Assembly: GCA_947380915.1 (NCBI GenBank)
Contig: CANCSY010000050.1
Coordinates: forward strand, 1-16,051
Source of the DNA: Beijerinckiaceae bacterium
GTDB taxonomy: Bacteria; Pseudomonadota; Alphaproteobacteria; Rhizobiales; Beijerinckiaceae
Reading direction: 5' to 3'
DNA: 16,051 nt
Part shown: positions 14,714 through 16,051 of the stretch, one piece after another
Position numbering within the stretch: position 1 is the stretch's first letter
Layout of the letters: each line of letters opens with the position of its first letter
Program-made: the position numbers and the translations under genes
The notes under the pieces: generated by a model
What the model saw: only the letters and a program-made list of their open reading frames with translations
What the model was told of the DNA's origin: nothing
Databases searched by the model: none

Positions 14714-16009
14714 TCAGTCCTGGAACGGGTTATGAACCAATATCGTATCGCCTCGCTCGGGGCTCGTCGACAGCAAAGCGACGGGAGCGCCGATCAGCTC
14801 CTCGATTCTGCGCACATATTTGATCGCCTGCGCGGGAAGGTCGGCCCATGAACGGGCGCCTGCGGTGACGCCCGACCAGCCCTCGATGGTTTCATAGATC
14901 GGCTGGACGCGGGCCTGGGCGGCCTGACTGGCGGGCAGACGGTCGATTTCCTGCCCATCCAGCAGATAGCGCACGCAGACCTTGATCTCGTCGAAACCAT
15001 CAAGAATATCGAGCTTCGTCAGGGCGATGCCGTCAATCCCCGAGGTTTTCACAGTCTGGCGCACCAGCACCGCGTCGAACCAGCCGCAGCGCCGGGCCCG
15101 GCCGGTCACCGTGCCGAATTCATGGCCACGCTCGCCGATGGTGCGGCCGATCTCGTCGTGCAATTCTGTGGGGAAGGGCCCCCCACCGACGCGGGTCGTA
15201 TAGGCCTTGGCGATACCCAGCACATAGCCGATGGCCTTCGGGCCAAGGCCGGACCCCGTCGCTGCATTGGCCGCCACGGTGTTCGATGAGGTCACGAAGG
15301 GATAGGTGCCGTGGTCCACATCGAGCAGGGCGCCCTGGGCGCCTTCGAAGAGGATGCGCTTGCCCTGACGGCGCAGGCCGTCGAGCAGGTCCCAGGTGGC
15401 GGTCATGAAGGGAAGCACCCTGGGCGCCACAACCATCAACTCGTTGCGAATCGCCTCGACGGTGATCTCGGGAAGGCCTAGGCCCCGGCGCAGGGGATTG
15501 TGGTGGGAGAGCAGGCGCTCGATCTTGGCGTCGAGCGTATCGGGCTCGGCCAGATCCATGACGCGGATGGAGCGGCGGCCCGCCTTGTCTTCATAGGCCG
15601 GACCAATGCCGCGCATGGTCGTGCCGATCTTGGTGCCGCCGGCGGAGGACTGCTCGCGATGGGCGTCCAACTCCCGGTGGAGCGAGAGAATCAGCGGCGC
15701 GTTCTCGGCCAGCTTGAGATTTTCGGGAGTCACCGAGACGCCCTGCGCCTCGATGGCGGCGATTTCCTTGACGAAATGGTGGGGATCGACCACCACGCCA
15801 TTGCCGATGACCGACAGCTTGCCGCTGCGCACGATGCCAGAGGGCAGCAGGGACAGCTTGTAGACCTTGCCGTCGATGACCAGCGTATGGCCGGCGTTAT
15901 GCCCGCCCTGGAAGCGCACGACCACGTCCGCCTCGATCGACAGCCAGTCGACGATCTTGCCTTTACCTTCATCGCCCCATTGGGCGCCGACGACGACGAC
16001 GTTTGCCAT
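14714..16009 (-). CDS. purA: Adenylosuccinate synthetase PurA
   Basis: PurA joins IMP and aspartate using GTP to make adenylosuccinate, the first committed step from IMP to AMP, in the cytoplasm. The 431-residue length is normal. The N-terminal GDEGKGK loop (residues 12-18) supplies the catalytic Asp13, and His41 lies in NAGHTLV. Other family blocks are [70 protein letters not shown], and the C-terminal [15 protein letters not shown] chose the ATG at 16009, which begins the family's usual [16 protein letters not shown] at 16027 would add six residues and lacks a ribosome-binding site. Its upstream region is outside the window. Confidence 0.97.
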   Translation of the reverse strand: MANVVVVGAQWGDEGKGKIVDWLSIEADVVVRFQGGHNAGHTLVIDGKVYKLSLLPSGIVRSGKLSVIGNGVVVDPHHFVKEIAAIEAQGVSVTPENLKLAENAPLILSLHRELDAHREQSSAGGTKIGTTMRGIGPAYEDKAGRRSIRVMDLAEPDTLDAKIERLLSHHNPLRRGLGLPEITVEAIRNELMVVAPRVLPFMTATWDLLDGLRRQGKRILFEGAQGALLDVDHGTYPFVTSSNTVAANAATGSGLGPKAIGYVLGIAKAYTTRVGGGPFPTELHDEIGRTIGERGHEFGTVTGRARRCGWFDAVLVRQTVKTSGIDGIALTKLDILDGFDEIKVCVRYLLDGQEIDRLPASQAAQARVQPIYETIEGWSGVTAGARSWADLPAQAIKYVRRIEELIGAPVALLSTSPERGDTILVHNPFQD

Positions 16010-16051
16010 GGCGGAATATCGCTTCAATTCGAGAGCCGCACGGGCGGCCGT

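Overview
The window is GC-rich, densely coded chromosomal DNA from an alphaproteobacterium, most likely of the Rhizobiales/Hyphomicrobiales. The evidence is the cpoB-tilS-ftsH cluster behind pal, the 'Methanosarcina-type' SerC paired with a long ACT-domain SerA, Omp25/RopB-like small outer-membrane barrels, perfect TTAA-N7-TTAA (CtrA-type) boxes, and a leader resembling the alphaproteobacterial serC RNA motif. I cannot name the genus. No tRNA, rRNA, CRISPR array, IS element or phage gene was recognised.

Left block (1-4611, minus strand): pal, cpoB, tilS and the first 513 codons of ftsH, transcribed in that order. This is the distal half of a tol-pal cluster (envelope constriction and outer-membrane anchoring) followed by a tRNA-Ile lysidine synthetase and the membrane AAA+ protease. 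tolQRAB are not next to pal. Instead a 330-base divergent intergenic region with two CtrA-type boxes separates pal from two outer-membrane barrel genes on the plus strand (4942-6837) that are diverged tandem paralogues. A strong intrinsic terminator closes this block.

Serine block (6902-9857, plus strand): a putative sigma70-type promoter, a structured leader, serC and serA, giving steps 2 and 1 of phosphorylated serine synthesis as one likely operon. A perfect palindrome and a degenerate relative lie between the two genes. A long inverted repeat with 7-base tandem repeats in its arms sits at the convergent end.

Accessory block (9933-13200, minus strand): two tandem EamA/DMT transporter genes joined by an ATGA overlap, a small PRC-barrel-like protein gene, and a two-gene toxin-antitoxin module. 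In the module the antitoxin is intact but the PIN-domain toxin carries an in-frame TAA at codon 42. 

Right block (13274-16009, minus strand): a single-pass membrane protein of unknown function, conserved in appearance, and a complete purA (adenylosuccinate synthetase). The most notable points are the nonsense-interrupted PIN toxin beside an intact antitoxin, the paired CtrA boxes between pal and the barrel genes, and the serC leader. I saw no convincing wholly new multi-gene system.
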